Source: Calamus simplicifolius (taxonomy: Eukaryota; Streptophyta; Magnoliopsida; Arecales; Arecaceae). From it: a stretch of 64,000 nucleotides of DNA. Below, piece by piece: positions 1-11,172 of the stretch. The notes below the pieces were generated by a model that did not search any database, had not been told where the DNA came from, and was given only the letters and a program-made list of their open reading frames with translations. The stretch covers positions 249,081 through 313,080 of the forward strand of contig UESW01001866.1 in assembly GCA_900491605.1 (NCBI GenBank), in the 5' to 3' direction. Within the stretch, counting starts at the first letter, position 1. Every line of letters starts with the position of its first letter. A program made the translations under genes and the position numbers.

Positions 1-1740
1 AAAGTGTAGCTGCTGGGGCAGAAGATAAAGTTTGGAGTTGAAGCAGGCTCTGTCCCTCGTAGAGCATTGATTATAGAGTACGTGCATGACATTATTCATG
101 CCCTTGGATGAGCTCCAGAGAAGGCCATGAGTGAACACTTGCATGGCACTGTTCACGCCCCAGAAAGATGAATAAAGAGGAAGCGGTCTAGAGCCGAGGC
201 CGAGGGGGATCAGTCCGAGGCCAAGGGCCAAGGGGGAATAGTCCGAGGCCGAAGGGGATCAGTCAAAGCCTAGGGGAGCAGTCGAAGCCGAGTGTCGAGG
301 GGGAATAGTCCGAGGCCGAGGAGGATCAGTCCGAGGCCAAGGGGGTCAGTCGAAGCCGAGGGGAGCAGTCGAAGCTGAGTGCCGAGTGAGAATAGACCGG
401 AAGGGAGCTGGGCTCCCGAAGCCAGGAGCTGGGCAAGCTGGGACACTTGATGGGATATTACTTAATAATTTCCTTTCCCACGCACGTAGGCATGCATGTG
501 GACCCATGCACGTAGCTCCTGAAGAGGCAGCCTCCTTCGAATGGGTTCCAAGCTCATCACCCCCCATTAGTTGGGTGTCAGAGGATCAGAGCCTCCAATT
601 CGACAAGAAGCTTCATTCGGTGCTTGCTTGAGGCTCGGAAGTGGACCTAGCACCTTCAATCTTGAGGTCCAAGAGAGATGGGACCGGGCCCTCCTCCATC
701 TCGGCAGCAAAGGAAAGAGAGGCACGCTCCTGGGCGAGTATTAGCCTCTCGGCGATGGACTTGGGCGAAGCATGGTGAGTCCTTCGGGAACTCAAACTCG
801 GTGGAGGCCGAGAGTAGCCGAGGAAGGGGCCGCGGCCAGAAATGGATCTATCGGGGCTGAGTTTGGAGACCAGGGCTGCCGGGAGCCATGGAGTCGGGTG
901 CCGAGGGCCGAGTTGGCAGCAAGGGCCAATGCCATGGCAGTCGAGAGGCAGAGGCTGAGGGTCCACTGTCAGGAGCAAGGGCCAAGAGCAGCCAAGGGAG
1001 AGAAGGGAGTTGGGACTCCGCGGAGTTGGCAGGAGCTGAGAGCATGGCAGCTGAGGCCGACGGCAGCAGGGAGTCGGTGGAGGCCGAGAGCAACCAAGGA
1101 AGAGGGCGTGGCCAGAAGTTGAGCTATCGGGGCTGAGAGCATGGCAGCTGAGGCCGACGGCAGAAGGGACCCGGGACTCCACGGAGCCGGCGGGAGCCGG
1201 CTGCAGCCCATGGAGTCAAAGTCGGGCTGTCCGAAGGCCGGGACAACCGAGGAAGGGAGTTGTAGCGGGCGTTCAGAGCTTTTGGAGCCGAGGCCGAAGG
1301 CTGAAACAGCCGGGGAAAGGACCAGGGTCACCCATGGCCGGGAGACGTGGAGTCCAGTCCATCCGCGGAGCTGGAGCGGAGAGCCTGGGATGGGCAACCT
1401 CAGGAGCTGTCGGGAAGAAGTCCAGAGCTGAAGTCAGGTCCGGTTTGGAGCTAGCTCGGCGGAACGATGTCACCGTGATCTCCCCGTCAGGGGTGTCCTC
1501 TGGTAGTGATCCTGCGAACCCCATCGGGAGAGGGGCCAAGATCCAAGTGCGAGTGTTGCACCTGGGACTGGTGGCGGAACAGTCGGTGTAGCCGAGTGGG
1601 AACCCAATAAAAAATGCCGACGGGGAGCGCTGACCGACCTTGATGACCGAATCTGTTGCTGAAGCCAACGGATTGAGGCCGAGGTTGAGGCTGTCTGGCT
1701 GAGGTCGAGGTTGAGGCTATCTAGCTAAGGCCGAGGGCCG
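1..1740. repeat. GC-rich degenerate repeat region, probably old retroelement sequence
   Basis: The stretch is much richer in G+C than what follows and repeats short words such as GCCGAGG and CAGTCGAAGCCGAG, most densely at about 190-400 and again at 760-1740. Several open frames cross it on both strands, but their composition simply reflects the repeat, and none resembles a protein family I know. The segment around 1440-1600 looks like the kind of sequence found in plant LTRs, but no paired LTR, primer site or TG...CA boundary is visible. Identity is unresolved. Confidence 0.4.
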
Positions 1741-2672
1741 AGGGTTAACTTCAGACATGATTGGTCCAATCCCGATGAAATTATCTTTGCCCATGGGGCT
1801 CATTGGCCTCATCAGGAAGCAATAGAAAAATAATTTTGTTTAAGATACCAGGACCCGAAGCATAGAAAAGCAAGGATGGTTCTCTCAAATTAAAAGCAAA
1901 CACCTAGCATCTATTTTCATGAACATGCATAAGACACCTAACATCTGTTTTCATGAACATGCATCAATACACAAACATGAAAAAACAAGAACATCGTCCA
2001 ACATTCCATATTTAATGGATGCAAAGGCATCTCTCTATGGCTAGATTGTCAGAGCATATTACAAAAAGTTTCTTTATATACACCTATCTAAACATAAAAG
2101 TAATTGAACAACGACACAAGGAAAAAGAATTGGATTGTGATATGCATAAAACTCACATTCTATACAGAACAGTTCATCACCAAAATGATTATTCCATACA
2201 TCAAATACAGTGAATAACATAAATAACATATTGCAATTTCATGCAGCAGTTCCAAAAACATAATTAGAAGGGACTCTTCATCTTTGCAATCCCATTAAAA
2301 TAATTCATTCAAGAAGTTACTGATAGTAGCCAAGAAATGCATTGTACACTTTCACTAACAATTATCAATGTAATCAACTTTAATGTTAGAAAGCATTAAA
2401 AGACATCGAGCAATTAAAAATTGCATGGAATAATGAATTAGAATATCAGCAATTTTAGTCACACTTCTATACTATATCTCTGTCACAACTATATTGTTTT
2501 AAATTAGAACTTTAATATTCTATTTCTATATGCAGCTTAAAGCATTCCATGAACTACAATTTATCAGAATAAAAGGACACTGCAAGCAATTAAACTTTTG
2601 TGGTGTTCTCAAATATTTATAAATTGTTATTGAACAAAACAAAATGTATATTTAGAAAAACTGATCTGTAGC
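1741..2672. other. AT-rich interval, nothing recognised
   Basis: Low-complexity AT-rich sequence with a short imperfect duplication around 1905-1965 (a repeated 'cacctaacatctgttttcat' type phrase). No exon, RNA gene or transposon terminus was recognised. Confidence 0.4.
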
Positions 2673-3119
2673 TATTAGAAAATTGTTTTGTTTTTGCAAA
2701 AAATCCTTTCCTAGAAATTGCTAGAAGATTAATTCTAAAAATTTAAATGCACAAATAAAATAAAAGAATATATGAATGAAAATCAAGCCTAAATCGAGGC
2801 GTGTTAGACACTGCACTAAGGATCAGTTTTTGTTCCTTTGTACAGGTTGTTAATGATCTGTCCCCAAGGTACAACAACCCGGCTCGATCCGAACCTTTCA
2901 CCACGAGCACGATCACGTGGAGGTACAACCCAATGATTTCTGTAGATATCCAAGAAAAAGATTAGTAAACATCAAAGAACAAAAAATTAAATTTAAAATA
3001 AAAAGTTAAGAGATCTGCCTCCGCCTTCCCTTTTTATTTCTTTGGAAAAGAGCCAATGTCACATCAGTAGCATAGAGAGACTCCAATGCTGCCAGAGAGG
3101 AGTCCTCTTACTCACTTTC
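2673..3119. mobile_element. Left part of an LTR split by the Sirevirus insertion
   Basis: This segment aligns closely with the beginning of the LTR at 59793-61007: both run from a TATTAGAAAATT/TGTTAGAAAATT start through the 'aaatcgaggcgtgtta' phrase to the 'ctcttactcactttc' phrase. The alignment stops at 3119, where the copia element begins, and resumes at 12736. The second half therefore lies on the far side of the insertion. Confidence 0.75.
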
Positions 3120-4504
3120 TATTGGCTCAGATGGCAACCCAAGAGGGGGGGGGGGGGGTGAATTGGGTTCTTAAGAATTTAACCTTTTGAAACTATGTTC
3201 TTTGAATTAAAGAGATTAAGTGCAAGATAAATGCTAAGCACAAATAAAGAGATAGAGTGAGAGAGTCAAAACACGACAAACACAAAGATTTTATAGTGTT
3301 CGGTGTATCCAACACCTACGTCCACTCCCAAGTATCACTTGGGTCCACACTATAATCTACTTGATTACAGCCGAGTTGTTTTACAAGCACACAACTCAAA
3401 ACTTGTTGTTTCCCCCTGGGATTACAACGAACCCAGCTGGTTTTTCGGGTTCACCAGCACAAAACCCAACCACAAGCAATCCTTAGCTTGTACCGAGGTA
3501 TACCACCTCCACTAATTCAATCCTTCGATTGAATCAGCAAGCAAAATGAAAAATAGAGTTTAAGTACACAGCAGCTCCTTAAATGAGCAAATAAACAATA
3601 AACTAAACAAGGATAAAAAAGCCTGTTTGAAGATATTTGAATGTGTACTTTTCTTCTTTTCCTCTTCTCCTTTGAAAGATTGAATCAGGCCTCAGCTCAG
3701 ATTCTTCAGAAACTTGCAGTTGAGAAGATGAGGATTTGGGGCTTTTGCTTTCTCTCTTCAAATGTTGGAAATCTCCTTGATTTGAACTTGAGAAGCTTGT
3801 AGATTTCTCTTTGAGCTTTCTGAGGATGATGGATTTGAGCTCTAAGTCTTTCCTCTTAATTTCTCTTTCTTTTTCACAGAGTATTTTTCTTGATTTTTCT
3901 TCTTTCTTTTGTATGTGCTTTCTTTTTTTTTTTCAAATGAACGATTTTTTCCTTTATAGATCTCTTAATCCAGGTTTAGGTGGGAAATATAGCCATTGTG
4001 AGATGTATGGATTCTCTACACACAAAGAAAATAGCCATTAGAGGTTAGGTGAAAAGAAATCTTACCGTTGAAGTCGTTCTGACAGATAAAAAATCCGTTC
4101 CTGATAGGTTGGAGTCGGCTCCAACTTTTCAGGTGTCGGCTCCAAGTCGGGTGTTCAAAAATAGTAAAGAAAAAGTTGTTGGGGAGTCGGCTCCGAGAAA
4201 GGTAAGTGTCGGCTCGTCGCTTTCGGGAGTCGGCTCCGAAAATTGTAAGTGTCGACTCCAGACCGTACCAAAATCCCAGAAACCTTCTGATACGCCTTGG
4301 GGTCGGCTCCTAACTATTTGGGTGTCGACTCCAAGCTTTGAACTTTGAAAAGTTCTTTTAAAACATTGATTCAAAACATGTTTCTTTATTCTTTTTGATT
4401 GATCAAACATTTTTAATCCCTGAAACACTTGTTAAATCTATTAGAAACAAAATGAATATACTCATGTCTTTTATTAATCATCAAAATCAATAATTGGGTC
4501 AACA
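3120..4504 (-). repeat. 3' LTR of the Sirevirus-like element
   Basis: Plus-strand boundaries are a degenerate TATTGGCTCA at 3120 and TGGGTCAACA ending at 4504; the partner LTR has TGTTGGCCCA...TGGGTCAACA. It carries a poly-G run near 3147 and a cluster of GTGTCGGCTCC/GAGTCGGCTCC motifs at about 4105-4335. It is about 180 bp shorter than the other LTR because most of that motif cluster is missing. Confidence 0.9.
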
Positions 4505-4520
4505 ATCTTCCCCTTTTTGA
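4505..4520 (-). promoter_or_regulatory. Polypurine tract of the Sirevirus-like element
   Basis: On the minus strand the bases just upstream of the 3' LTR read AAAAAGGGGAAGAT. Further purine-rich copies lie at about 4600-4635 and 4873-4886, inside the same untranslated region. Repeated polypurine stretches are a known Sirevirus trait. Confidence 0.75.
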
Positions 4521-5143
4521 TGATTATAAAAACATTGAGTATATGCATGATTAAACAATAAGATTTTCAAATCAAATTTCTCAAATATTTATTCCTCACG
4601 GGTAAGCTCCCCTTGAATGAGGTAGCTCCCCCTATGATACTCAATTTAACATCTATTCTTCCCTTTTAACAGTAAACTTTTAATGTTTGATACCAATTAA
4701 ACCGTTATATCAATTTTAACATCTATTCATCCTTTCAATGCATATATGACAATTAATATGCAATTAATTAGATGCCAATTAATTATTTGTTCCAATGCAT
4801 CTACAAATATGCAACTAAATAGCATCTACCTTTTCCCTTTTAACTTTCAATGCATATACGACTATCAATTACTTCTCCCCCTTTTTAATCAACAAAAAGG
4901 TTACGAAGTTTTAAGTGAAATGACAAAGTTGATAGATGCTTCAAAGATCAAATGACATTCATTAAGTATCAAATAAGTTCATTATATCATAATGTCAAAC
5001 ATTACATCATATTGCAAAAAGAAACTTCATTACATCAAAATTTTAAACTAAACTCCATTACATCAAAACTTTAATGAAAAGTAAATCAACATCAAACTAA
5101 ACATCATCAAAGAAACTTCATTACAATATAATCAAGATTAGTT

Positions 5144-6502
5144 CTAAGAAGTCTTTGCAAATCTTCTAATATTTTTCATTCCTTCACTTTGAGTTCTTAC
5201 AAATTCTTTTAGTCTTCTATCAACAAATGCACATGCAGTCATATTTTCCTGAAGCTCAGCATTGCATTTGGAATAAGTCTCTGAATCTCCACCAATATCT
5301 TTAAGCTCTTCAAAAATATTCTTGAGATCATTCTTCAAGGATTCTGAGGCTCCAAGTGTAGACTCAATTTTGCCAATTCTTTCATCCAAAGAATAAAGGT
5401 TCTCTCTCAGGTTCATGAATTGGCTATCTAGCTCAGATTTCATTTCTTCCTTGTGAGTAGCAAAAATACTTCTAAGCTGTTCTAACTGAATATCAGAAAA
5501 ACCAATAGATGACTGATCAAAAGTGGAAGGAACAGGTGGAGCTGGAGGTACATTCTGACTGGGCTCTGGTGAGCTGTGTCTCACAGATGGTCCTGCCTCA
5601 GAAGGGCCAGGCACATTAGTCTCAGCAACCCTGTCTCCAGTATGACCTTTTCTCTCCCATTTACCATCCACTTTCACAAATCCCATCCTGTGCACAGTAG
5701 CTAAGCTGTAGTAGTCAGTGTGCCTTAAGGTTCTTCGATGGCTCATTCTCAGAAATAACTACTCCTTGACTTCTAAATGCCAAGGTTAGGATCATTCCAT
5801 AAGGCAATGAAGATCTCTTCTTGCCCCCGGCCTCAGCCATATACCATATCATCATTCCAGCAAGATTTATTGGCTGACCCGTCAAGATACTATCCATAAC
5901 TACAATGTCTCGCTCTGAGACATACTCAAAACGCCAGTCTTGGGAAATAGAATCCTACTACAAATGTTATGCAACAGCCTAAGCTCAAGTGGCAATTGGT
6001 TTGCCCTAACCTCTTCAAATTCAGTTACTCTCTTCCTAACATCCTTGACAAAGCAGCTGATCTCTCACTGTGAATGTTTGCAACAAATCCAGTGACAGGA
6101 ATACTTAACAGATTTCCTAAAATTTGAAAGTAAGATGAATTCTCTTTCCTCTTACTGAACTAACAATTCCACCATCTCCTCTAGATAAATTCAGATAAAA
6201 TTCTTTAACAAGAGCTGGATAAGTAGGAACATCCAAAGAACAAACCTTTATCCCAACCGAGTTCTTTAATCTGTCTACCAATGTCAAAACCTTCGGCTTC
6301 AAAGAAATCAAAATCTACTTTCCTACCCATGGTAATAACTCGCCCAGCAAGGGTATCTACCTGTGGAGAGAAGGGGCTTGGATTATCTGAGGGAGTTGAA
6401 GAAGAATCATCACTTGGAGTAGGTTCACGGACGGGACGCCTAGCCGTACGCTTCCTTGTAGCACGGAGCATCAAAGACCGATCCCCTACGCTTAGGTGCC
6501 AT
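5144..6502 (-). pseudogene. Extra (envelope-position) ORF of Sirevirus, interrupted
   Basis: This reading region lies between the RNase H end and the 3' LTR, the position of the envelope-like ORF in Sireviruses. It starts with a Met-Ala-Pro-Lys-Arg stretch at 6502 and a Ser/Pro-rich low-complexity segment. Next comes a segment with 'YPALVKEFYLNL' and 'VRGKRIHL', which resembles the 'putative plant transposon protein' domain found in such ORFs. The last 200 codons (5746-5144) contain a proline/serine-rich linker and a probable coiled coil of Leu, Glu and Lys heptads (about residues 85-170). Frame changes near 6200-6310, 5900-6110 and 5715-5750 break it. No signal peptide or convincing membrane anchor was seen, so an envelope role is not supported. 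Its function is unknown. Confidence 0.65.
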
Positions 6503-6599
6503 AGAATCTTAGGGAATGGTTGATTTGAGGAGTATTTGGCTTTGGAAAGTTTGGAGAGGGTTTGGAGAAGATTTGGAGAGGGTTTGGAGAAGATAAAAA

Positions 6600-6812
6600 T
6601 CGAGAAGGTGTCGACTCTGCCCTAATATAGTCAATTTGGGTCCACCAGGTGTCGACTCCCGCAAAGTCGGGTGTCGACTCCAAGTCGCTAACACAGTTAG
6701 CGCCCGAACTGGAGTCGGCTCCACTTAAGCGGGTGTCGGCTCCAAGGTCAAAGACCGAGAGCGACACAGAAGAGGTGTCGACTCCTCAAATTGAGGTGTC
6801 GACTCCACTGAC
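6600..6812. repeat. Cluster of GTGTCGRCTCC motifs inside the retrotransposon
   Basis: At least seven copies of (G)TGTCG(A/G)CTCC or GAGTCGGCTCC, spaced roughly 18-50 bp, lie just upstream of the extra ORF. The same motif is clustered in both LTRs (about 4105-4335 and 12160-12560). Confidence 0.7.
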
Positions 6813-6997
6813 AGTTTCAGAGAAAAAAAGAGTTTCAAACATCTGAAACTTGTCAAAATAAATCAATAAATTTTAAAAAATCTTTGGAATGTGATAATCA
6901 AATTGCTCAAATGACTAGATAAATTGTCCTTAAAATTATGAAAGGAATCTCAAGAAATTGATAGAAATCTAGATAATCATTCCTTAGGGTTTCAAAG

Positions 6998-7750
6998 TCA
7001 TTCCAAAGGATCACAAATCCCTAATTCACCTCTAAGATAACAAAATCTCTCTTCACTCAAAGGTTTTGTAAATATGTCAGCTAATTGTTCTTCAGTACTA
7101 ACATAATCAAGGCAAATTTCATTGTTAGCTACATGTTCTCTTATAAAATGATATCTAATTTCAATGTGTTTAGTTCTTGAATGTTGGATTGGATTCTTAG
7201 TTAAATTGATTGCACTTGTATTATCACATCTAATAGGAGTTTTATCAAGTGTTATGCCATAATCTTCAAGTTGTCGCTTAATCCAAAGGATTTGAGCACA
7301 GCAACTTCCAGCTGCAACATATTCTGCTTCAGCAGTAGATAATGCAACCGAATTTTGCTTTTTGCTAAACCAAGAGATTAAGTTACTTCCTAAGAATTGA
7401 CATGCACCACTTGTACTTTTTCTATCTAGTTTACATCCAGCATAGTCAGAGTCAGAATATGCAATTAAGTTTAGTGTTGAGTCTCTAGAATACCATAATC
7501 CTACATTTTTAGTTCCACTTAGATATCTTAAAATTCTTTTCACAGCAATTAAGTGAGATTCTTTAGGTTCTGATTGAAATCTAGCACATAGACAAACAGC
7601 AAACATGATATCTGGTCTACTTGCTGTTAAGTAAAGTAGAGATCCGATCATACCTCTATAGTATTTTTGATCTACCTTCTTACCATCTTCATCTTTGTCT
7701 AATTTGCATGAAGGACTCATAGGTGTTCCAAGGGGTTTGATTGATTCCAT
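6998..7750 (-). CDS. Copia reverse transcriptase C-terminus and RNase H
   Basis: The frame holds the RNase H part of a copia polyprotein. Typical marks are YLTASRPDIMFAV, the YSDSDYAG aspartate motif, STAEAEYVAA with its catalytic Glu, a CDNTSAI Asp motif, SRTKHIEIRYHFIRE, and the lineage-typical tail ADIFTKPL. It acts during replication by removing the RNA strand of the RNA-DNA hybrid. The frame ends at a natural stop at 6998 but is offset from the upstream RT frame at about 7717-7750, so the polyprotein is broken here. Confidence 0.9.
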   Translation of the reverse strand: MESIKPLGTPMSPSCKLDKDEDGKKVDQKYYRGMIGSLLYLTASRPDIMFAVCLCARFQSEPKESHLIAVKRILRYLSGTKNVGLWYSRDSTLNLIAYSDSDYAGCKLDRKSTSGACQFLGSNLISWFSKKQNSVALSTAEAEYVAAGSCCAQILWIKRQLEDYGITLDKTPIRCDNTSAINLTKNPIQHSRTKHIEIRYHFIREHVANNEICLDYVSTEEQLADIFTKPLSEERFCYLRGELGICDPLE

Positions 7751-8612
7751 TCCAAACTTCTTGAGAAGTTCCTTTGTGTACTTTGTTTGGTTGATGAAAA
7801 TCCCTCTTTACTTTGCTTGATTTGAAGTCCTAGGAAGAAGTTGAGTTCTCCCATCATGCTCATTTCGAATTCACCCTGCATTAACTTAGCAAATTCTTGA
7901 CACAAGAGATTGTTAGTAGCACCGAATACAATATCATCTACATATATTTGTACTACTAATAAGTCTTTATCTTTTCTTTTCAAAAATAAGGTTTTGTCTA
8001 CATTTCCTCTAGTAAAATCATTTTCAATCAGAAATTTGCTTAACCTATCATACCAAGCTCTAGGTGCTTGTTTTAAACCATATAGTGCTTTGTGCAATTT
8101 AAAAACATGATTTGAAATTCATGATCTTCAAAACCAGGTGGTTGTTCCACAAATACTTCCTCATTTATAAAACCATTTAAAAATGCACTTTTAACATCCA
8201 TTTGAAATAAATTTATGTTCATATGACATGCAAATGCAAGTAGTAATCTAATTGCTTCTAATCTAGCTACAGGTGCAAAAGTTTCATCAAAATCAATTCC
8301 TTCTTCTTGATTATATCCTTTTGCAACTAATCTAGCTTTATTTCTAATTACTATGCCATTTTCATCCAATTTATTTCTAAATACCCATTTAGATCCTATA
8401 ACTGAATGACCTTTAGGTCTATCAACTAAGGACCATACATTATTCCTAGTAAATTGATTTAATTCTTCTTGCATAGCTAGCATCCAATTACTATCTTTTT
8501 CAGCTTCTTCAATAGTTTTAGGTTCAATTTGAGATACAAATGCAAGATGATTATTGATATTCCTCATAGATGACCTAGTTCTTACTCCTTGAGATGGATC
8601 ACCAATAATCAA
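7717..8612 (-). CDS. Copia reverse transcriptase region
   Basis: Two overlapping frames carry the RT domain: WVFRNKLDENG, KARLVAKGYNQ, the ETFAPVARLEAIR block, QMDVKSAFLNG and QPPGFE, then (next frame, from 8097) the HKALYGLKQAPRAWY block and the catalytic IYVDDIVFGAT motif with its paired aspartates. The frame change lies near 8073-8097. The domain content is that of an otherwise normal copia RT. Confidence 0.9.
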
Positions 8613-9002
8613 TTCCTTTGGATGACCATAGGCATATCTCCAATCTCTAGGAAGATCTACTTCATTATGATTAGTATCAATATCATCAATCCTAGGTGAA
8701 TCATCATCTTTAGCTTCTTGTTCATGATCTGAAGATACATCTATATTTAATTTTTCAATATCTCTTTCTAGTATATTTGTATCTTCCTCATCATCAATTT
8801 TCTGAACTTGATGCTAAAGACTCATCAAAACTACATGAATGATTCTTCTACAATTAAGGATTTCTTATTAAATACTCTATAGGCTTTACTAGTTGTTGAA
8901 TATCCTAAGAATATACCTTCATCAGATTTTGCATCAAATTTTCAAGATTATCTTTTCCATTATTATGAATAAAACATTTACAGCCAAATACATGAAAATA
9001 AC
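8613..9002 (-). pseudogene. Integrase C-terminal / pol linker region, decayed
   Basis: This stretch lies between integrase and RT. Minus-strand translation gives fragments expected of the copia integrase C-terminus (for example a 'KCFIHNNGKD' type phrase near 8960) but with frame changes and a stop near 8815. No long frame is retained. Confidence 0.6.
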
Positions 9003-10047
9003 CTATCTTTGGTTTTCTATTATTCCATAATTCATAAGGTTTTTCTTAAGGATTGGCCTAATTAGGGCTCTATTAAGAATGTAACATGCCGTGTTTATAG
9101 CTTCCGCCCAGAAGTACTTTGGGAGTTGGCTTTCACATAGCATGGTACGGGCCATATCTTCTAAAGTCCTATTTTTTCTTTCTACAACTCCATTTTGTTG
9201 TGGTGTCCTAGGTGCAGAAAAATTATGATGAATGCCATGTTCTGCAGAAATTTTTAAATAAGTGATTTTCAAATTCTGTGCCATGATCACTTCTAAGAGA
9301 CACTATGGTGTTGTTTTTCTCATTAGTGACTTTCTTGAAAAATTTCAGAAATATTGAGAAAGTCTCATCCTTATGAGCCAGAAACAATACCCAAGTGTAT
9401 CTAGAATAATCATCTACTATCACAAGACCATATTTCTTTCCTCCTAGACTAGTGGTTCTAGTAGGTCCAAAAAGGTCCATATGAAGTAGCTCTAATGGCC
9501 TAGAAGTGGAAACTACATTTTTTGATTTGAAAGAGTTTCTAGTTTGTTTGCCTAATTGACATGCATCACAAATTCTGTTATTTTCAAAATCTAGCTTTGG
9601 AAGATCTTTAACTAAATCCATTTTAATTAATTTTGAAATTAGGTGTGTGCTTGCATGACCTAATCTACGATGCCATAACCATCCAATCTCATTTTCATTA
9701 GCATTGTTAGCTACTAAGCAATGATTACTAGTAGACAAATTGTCTAAATCAATTAAGTATACATTGCCATTTCTATTACCAATAAATACAATGCTATTGT
9801 CAATGGGATTAGAAACAGTGCAGATAGAAGCTTCAAATGAAACTTTGAAACCTTTATCACACAATTGGCTAATACTAATTAAATTATGCTTTAAGCCATC
9901 TACATATAAAACATTTTCTATAAAAGTAAAGGGAGTTATCTGAATTTTACCAAATCCCATAATTTGGCCTTTACCATTGTCTCCAAATGTGACAACTCCT
10001 CCTCTTTTATCTTCAAGGGTGATGAATTGCTCCTTGTCACCCGTCAT
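9003..10047 (-). CDS. Copia protease tail, GAG-pre-integrase and integrase core
   Basis: Just upstream (about 10050-10080) the protease motif LDSGCSRHMTG is readable and runs into this frame. The frame has the GAG-pre-integrase zinc finger (WLWHRRLGHAS with CDACQLGK), then the DDE integrase core (HMDLFGPTRTTSLGG, VDDYSRYTWV, RSDHGTEFEN). A frame change at about 9223-9290 separates a final piece with the FSAPRTPQQNGVVERKNRT block that contains the third acidic residue. The integrase inserts the cDNA copy into the host genome. Confidence 0.9.
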
Positions 10048-10082
10048 GTGCCTTGAGCAGCCGCTATCAAGATACCACTTTC

Positions 10083-11110
10083 GTTTTGATCTTTTGGCCG
10101 CAAGACATTCCTTTCATTTAGTCATTTTCCATAAATGGTTTGCAACTTCCTATGGGATGAGGATTCATCATTGCAACCAGTTGAGGACAATCATATCTAA
10201 AGTGCCCCGGTTTCTTACATTCATAACATATGAGGGGTCTTTCTTTTTTTCTTTGTCCTTGTCCTTCTCTTTTTCTCTTTCTCCTTCCATTTTTGTTCCA
10301 TATCTTTTCTTATGGAAGGGTCTCCTTCTTTGCATAAATTTCTTAAATTTCCTAGTAAGGAGAGCTGTCTCATCATCTTCCTCTTCTTCCTCACTGCTGC
10401 TTATCTCCTTTTCTGCAGCTTTAAGGGTTCTTCTTTTTGACTTCCTCCTCTTGATGTTGCTTCATGGTCAGTTCATGGGTCATCAATGATCCAAGTAGCT
10501 CCTCCAAAGGTAAGGTGTTGAGGTCCTTGGCTTCTTGGATTGCAGTTACCTTTGCTTCCCATGTCCTTGGAAGAGACCTAAGAATTTTACGAACCAATTC
10601 AGAGTTAGTGTAGGTCTTGCCAAGACTTTTAGACCATTTACAATATCAGTAAATCTAGTGTACATGCATGTGATGGTTTCATTTTGTTCCATGCTAAACA
10701 ATTCATACTTGTGCACTAGAATATTGATTTTAGATTCTTTAACTTGATTAGTACCCTCATGGGTAACTTCTAATCTATCCCAAATTTCTTTTGCGGAAAT
10801 ACATGTAGAAATTCTATTGAACTCATTAGCATCTAAAGCACAATATAAAACATTCATGGCTTTTGCATTAAGCTGAGCCATTTTCCTATCGTTCTCATTC
10901 CAATCCCTTTCGGGTTTAGGAACTATTGAACCATCTACCAAGTGTGGGTGTGCTTGGTCCATTAGTGATTACACTCCAAAGTTCATAATCTAAAGCTTGA
11001 ATAAAAATTTTCATTCTAGCTTTCCAATAAGAATAATTCGAACCATTAAACAAAGGAGGTCTATTAGTAGAATGACCTTCAGCAAATGAAGATCCAGCTT
11101 GAGCTGCCAT
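10083..11110 (-). pseudogene. Copia gag with intact CCHC zinc knuckle, frameshifted
   Basis: Translation starts at 11110 with MAAQAGSSF and the FNGSNYSYWKARM phrase of copia gag N-termini. A frame change near 10916-10962 moves into the UBN2-type gag domain (CALDANEFNRIS, AKEIWDRLEVTHEGT). At about 10170-10215 the nucleocapsid knuckle C-X2-C-X4-H-X4-C (CYECKKPGHFRYDC) is intact. The region between about 10250 and 10545 is Lys/Arg/Glu-rich with further frame changes. Gag forms the virus-like particle and binds the genomic RNA. Confidence 0.85.
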
Positions 11111-11158
11111 TTGGATCTTTAGCTCTTGATCGTGTGATCAAATAAACAATGAGCACAA

Positions 11159-11170
11159 GCTCTGATACCA
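11159..11170 (-). promoter_or_regulatory. Primer binding site for initiator tRNA-Met
   Basis: The minus strand reads TGGTATCAGAGC, the standard plant copia primer site, two bases inside the 5' LTR end at 11173. Confidence 0.93.
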
Positions 11171-11172
11171 AT

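Noticed and set aside
613..1431. Several overlapping frames in the GC-rich region
   Set aside because: Simultaneously open on both strands, low complexity, and no recognisable domain.
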